Part shown: positions 60,746-64,000 of the stretch, in pieces
How the letters are laid out: every line of letters starts with the position of its first letter
How positions within the stretch are numbered: position 1 is the stretch's first letter
Source of the DNA: Kondoa malvinella
Taxonomy: Eukaryota; Basidiomycota; Agaricostilbomycetes; Agaricostilbales; Kondoaceae
DNA length: 64,000 nucleotides
Reading direction: 5' to 3'
Assembly (NCBI GenBank): GCA_039545315.1
Contig: BCIM01000001.1
Span: 1,606,807-1,670,806 of the forward strand
Made by a program: the position numbers and the translations under genes
The notes under the pieces: model-generated
The model's database searches: none
What the model saw: only the letters and a program-made list of their open reading frames with translations
Told to the model about the DNA's origin: nothing

Positions 60746-62459
60746 ATGGCAAACTTTCTGGCATATCATGAGCCGCCCATCGTCCAGCTACTGGTCCTCA
60801 TCTCGTTCTTCTACTTCTTGTCGTTGTCAACTTGGACTGCTGCAAGAGTAATCTATGCGAGCATCATCGGTCCCAGTGCGTTCATCCCAACATGCAGTGA
60901 CTCTGGCTGAATAACGTCGCAGTCGCCGTCGGTATCATCTACGGCACACCATTAGCTAATATCCTACTGATTGAATGGCAAGAAGCTTTCGTCGCTGTCG
61001 GCTATGTTGGCTTGCTCCTCATCATCTTCGATGGAGGCCTCAATACTCGTCTCGACTTGCTGAAGGCCAACATATTCACTTCTCTTGTTGGCGCGACGAC
61101 TGGCAGTCTCACACCGATCGCTCTGAGCTATTTGTTGCTGTACCTTGGATTCGGTTATGGAGCTGTTGAGTCTTTTATTGTTGGAGCCTCTTTGTCGGCT
61201 ACATCATTAGGTGAGGGCTCTAGCAAGAAACATTCGATAAAGCTTACGAGGCAAAAAGGAACGACGTTGGCTGTCTTCTCTTCGACTAAGGACACGCATG
61301 ATCTGCAGCAGACTGTCGTTGGCACGGTCCTTGTGTCTGCCGCGATCATTGACGATGTCGCTGCACTGGTGATGTTGAGGTATGCTGGCACCATGCCCTT
61401 CAGTCTCGTGCTGATGACGGGGGGTTTCCATGCATACAGTGTCATCTCACAACTCGGCCAGCTATCAAGTGAAGGAGCCAACCTAGGTTGGATAATCGGC
61501 CGACCAATCATGGCCGCAGCCCTGATCGCTATCCTAACACCCATTCTATCCAAGTACATTATCATGCCTGTGTTCCGACGCTTTATCGAAAGTCGCATCG
61601 CCCGTTTCCGACATTACTCTAACCTCTTCATTATGGTGTTGGTTCTCTGCGCCTTTATCTCCATAGCCCACTATGCAGGTACATCAGTCCTGTTTGGCGC
61701 CTATCTGGCCGGTATTTTCCTCACTGCTCTGCCATCGTCAAGTGGTCCGTACTGCGTAGCCAGTAGAGAAGAAGGCGAAACAGCAGAAGGCAAGACACCG
61801 ACGTTCACACATACATTCGAAGCTTACATTCATCATCCGCTCAAATACGTCTTGGAACCGCTCTTCTTCGCCAGTATTGGATTCGCTATACCATTCCTGG
61901 ATCTTTGGAACGGCAAAGCGATTTGGCGAGGTGTACTCTACACCCTCCTGATGCTGTTGGGCAAGGTGAGTGTTTCGATCGATCAGTCAGTCCAAGCTGA
62001 CGCTAAATCAGGTACTGGTTGGTATTTGGGTGCTACTTTGGCCTACCCGCGGTGCAAACAAAGATGGCAAGAAAGATTCGAAGGCTCGCTTAGTTCCTGC
62101 TGCTTTGCTACTTGGATCAGCAATGGTCGCAAGAGGAGAAATCGGCTTGCTCATCATCCAAGTTGGCTATTCGGAGACGGACTACCTTTCAAAGGCAGGC
62201 TTCATTATCGGTATTGTGACTCTCCTACGTCTATCGCCTCGGCTGTTGACTCAATTCCCTTGATATCTGATAGTGGGCATCTTTGCTGAACACAATCATC
62301 GGGCCCATCACCGTAGGATGGCTCATTCGACGCTATGGACAACAGATTGTCGACTGTACATGGGGCTACCAACCAGCTCAAGCCAATACTCCCAGTGAAA
62401 AGTCCGACCCAACCCAGTCCGCGCAAGCTGAGGTTGATGACAGCTCAGTTCGCGTTTAG
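60746..62459 (+). CDS. CPA-type cation/proton antiporter
   Basis: This is a membrane antiporter of the Na+/H+ exchanger superfamily. The start reads MANFLAYHEPPIVQLLVLIS and leads to ARVIYASIIG and AVAVGIIYGTPLANILLIEW. Joined exons give GYVGLLLIIFDGGLNTRLDL (the FDGGL-T element), ESFIVGASLSATSLG (the S-TS-G motif after span five), VVGTVLVSAAIIDDVAALVM with the paired Asp-Asp of electrogenic members, GWIIGRPIMAAALIAILTPI, GTSVLFGAYLAGIFLTALPS and LEPLFFASIGFAIPFLDLW. After the last introns come RGEIGLLIIQVGYSE and GPITVGWLIRRYG. About 12 spans. The tail is short (DPTQSAQAEVDDSSVRV). Na+ or K+ specificity cannot be told. It converges on the hydrolase, with about 54 bases between stops. Confidence 0.88.
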
Positions 62460-62513
62460 CTGTACCGACAAGGGTCTGGGCATAGGAACGGGCTTGACAT
62501 CTATACATCGTGA

Positions 62514-63963
62514 TTAGCGGGAAAAGAAAAGGGAGAGGTAGAACAAACCATCGAGCCAATCGCAAATCCTTTGCCATGCTAATCTCTGATGATGTGGCTT
62601 GAACCAATCCAAAGTTAGACTGTCGTGAACGCCATCGGGTTCTTCACGGATCGTGACATCGACTCCGGATTTGTCCATTCGCTGCTTCAGGTCTTGTGCA
62701 TCGTTAGCGAGCGTTTCAGCTTCACCCTATACAAAAATCCTTCGTCAATATTGACTACAGTGCAGACAGACCATTGCTTACATAGTAGATGAAAGTCTTT
62801 GGGAAGCCTTTGAACAGATCGGCAGTAGCTGGCACTCGCTTAGAAGTGCAGGAGACATATTCCGAAGTGACAGGAACAGGATCGGCGCCTTTCAAGTGGT
62901 TGTTGAGGAACATGTCTGGAGTGTAGTGCAGGCCGGTCATGCGAAGATACTATCGGCATCGTCAGCAAAGTGAAGAATAAGCTTGCTACGACACACATCA
63001 TAGTGCTTGTTGGGCCGCTCGGCAATGCTAATGTCCATATTGCTCCATGGAGAGAAGAGCAAGAGATGTCCTGGCTGAGGTAGAGCTTGGCTGTCTTTCA
63101 GGTAGCGAATCAGGTTGAGTGCAGCATGACCGCCTGCAGAGTCACCGGCCACGACGATGCGCTTAGGGTCGATACCGAGGGTGTCTACTAGATGTGCATA
63201 TCCGGCGAAAGAATCTTGTAGCTGACATGGGAAGCCTCCGCTACGACAACATTAGCGCTCGCTCAATGGGAGAGACAGGACTGACTAAGTTAAGGTGCGG
63301 TATTCAACTGAGAGAGCAGAAGAGACGCTGCTGTACTGCAAGAGCTTGCGAGGCAGGTCTGCGTGCCTGATCAGTAACGATAATATGCGACGGGAAGTCA
63401 CTGACCTGAAGTAGGTGATTTCTCTCCGGCATTAAGGACGTAGTAGCCACCTCCATGAAGGAACAGCAATACTTTGCCTTCCTTCTCGCCCAACTTAGCT
63501 CCCTTGGGCCAGGAATAGCCAGCAACTTTTGGCAAAGGCTTGTGAACAGGATGAACCAAGGCGCCAGTGATCAGCTCTGAGCGAGGTTTCTTGAGCCAGA
63601 CGAAAGAAGACTCTTTCAGCGTGTCCTCGGCGACCTTTGTAGTTCATGAGAATACGCATACGAAAGCTGGAGAAAGCATTTACCTCTTTAGCTGGATCCC
63701 TGATCTCCAATGCAATACGGCAGTGTTCAATGATGAGTTGCAATCTTCTAAGAGTCAGAATCTTGACTTGTTCAGTCAATGACCAGCCCTATCAAACGAC
63801 ATCAGCGATTGACCAAACAGCAGCGATGGGCAAGCTCACTTTTCGCTGACGTCCAAACAGAGTGTATGACAGGTACCAGTAGGGCACGGCTACAAAGTAT
63901 GTGCTGGCGAGGACATAGAAGATGTAGAAGCCCTTCAAAGGCTGAATTTCTAGCAATCCCATC
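62514..63963 (-). CDS. HSL-type alpha/beta hydrolase (esterase/lipase-like)
   Basis: The ATG at 63963 gives MGLLEIQPLKGFYIFYVLAS and a hydrophobic anchor (TYFVAVPYWYLSYTLFG). The enzyme part has KVLLFLHGGGYYVLNAG, the HGGG oxyanion motif of hormone-sensitive-lipase-type esterases, and then MAGDSAGGHAALNLIRYLKD, the GDSAGG nucleophile box. LLLFSPWSNMDI follows. GFPKTFIYY is followed after the last intron by ANDAQDLKQRMDKSGVDVTI and REEPDGVHDSLTL, where His is the likely catalytic base. The end is ICDWLDGLFYLSLFFSR. The family includes steryl acetyl hydrolases and arylacetamide deacetylase-like enzymes; the substrate is unknown. About six short introns. The gene appears complete within the window. 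Confidence 0.88.
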
Positions 63964-64000
63964 TTCGCTGTTGTAAGTCTGGGAGTGAACACGTTATGAA

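Overview
This window is nuclear DNA of an intron-rich fungus, most likely a basidiomycete. Almost every gene is cut by many short introns of about 30-65 bases with GT...AG ends, and CTGAC/CTAAC-like branch sites often sit just before the acceptor. Genes are packed closely on both strands. The lineage hint comes from gene families: a FunK1 fungal kinase, DUF6534-like seven-span membrane proteins, and GT69 (CAP59/CMT1-type) and GT90 (CAP10-type) glycosyltransferases of the kind known from Cryptococcus and relatives. The sequence alone does not let me choose between Tremellomycetes-like and Pucciniomycotina-like yeasts. I see no transposon, CRISPR array, rRNA or tRNA gene that I can support.

Layout. 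1-9 kb: 3' end of a GT14 glycosyltransferase, a WrbA-type quinone reductase, a GNAT acetyltransferase, dynactin p50 divergent from the i-AAA protease YME1, and calmodulin. 9-19 kb: a WASP/Las17 gene whose proline-rich part is built from an array of tiny symmetric exons, then UBC13, RNase P subunit RPP1, a MAPEG protein, an F-box protein and RPL24. 18-27 kb: membrane proteins of unknown role, a decayed copy and an intact copy of a seven-span protein, and a myotubularin phosphatase. 27-35 kb: mitochondrial ABC exporter ATM1, then a GT90 and a GT69 glycosyltransferase in the same orientation. 35-43 kb: two tandem thioredoxins (the second with a reading-frame problem), a FunK1 kinase, pirin and ESCRT-II VPS22/SNF8. 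43-52 kb: a SYLF (Ysc84-type) actin/lipid protein, a DAL5-type MFS permease, an unrecognised protein, a SET-domain protein with a mitochondrial-looking presequence, and MEMO1. 53-64 kb: a C2H2 transcription factor, MPP10, a DUF924 protein, a CPA-type cation/proton antiporter and an HSL-type alpha/beta hydrolase.

Functional links. Most genes are unrelated housekeeping genes. Weak themes are actin and endocytosis (WASP, SYLF protein, calmodulin, VPS22, myotubularin), mitochondria (YME1, ATM1, SET protein) and extracellular glycan synthesis (GT90 and GT69 adjacent, GT14 at the edge). All coordinates for spliced genes run from start codon to stop codon including introns. Exon joins were worked out by hand from splice signals, reading frame and family knowledge.
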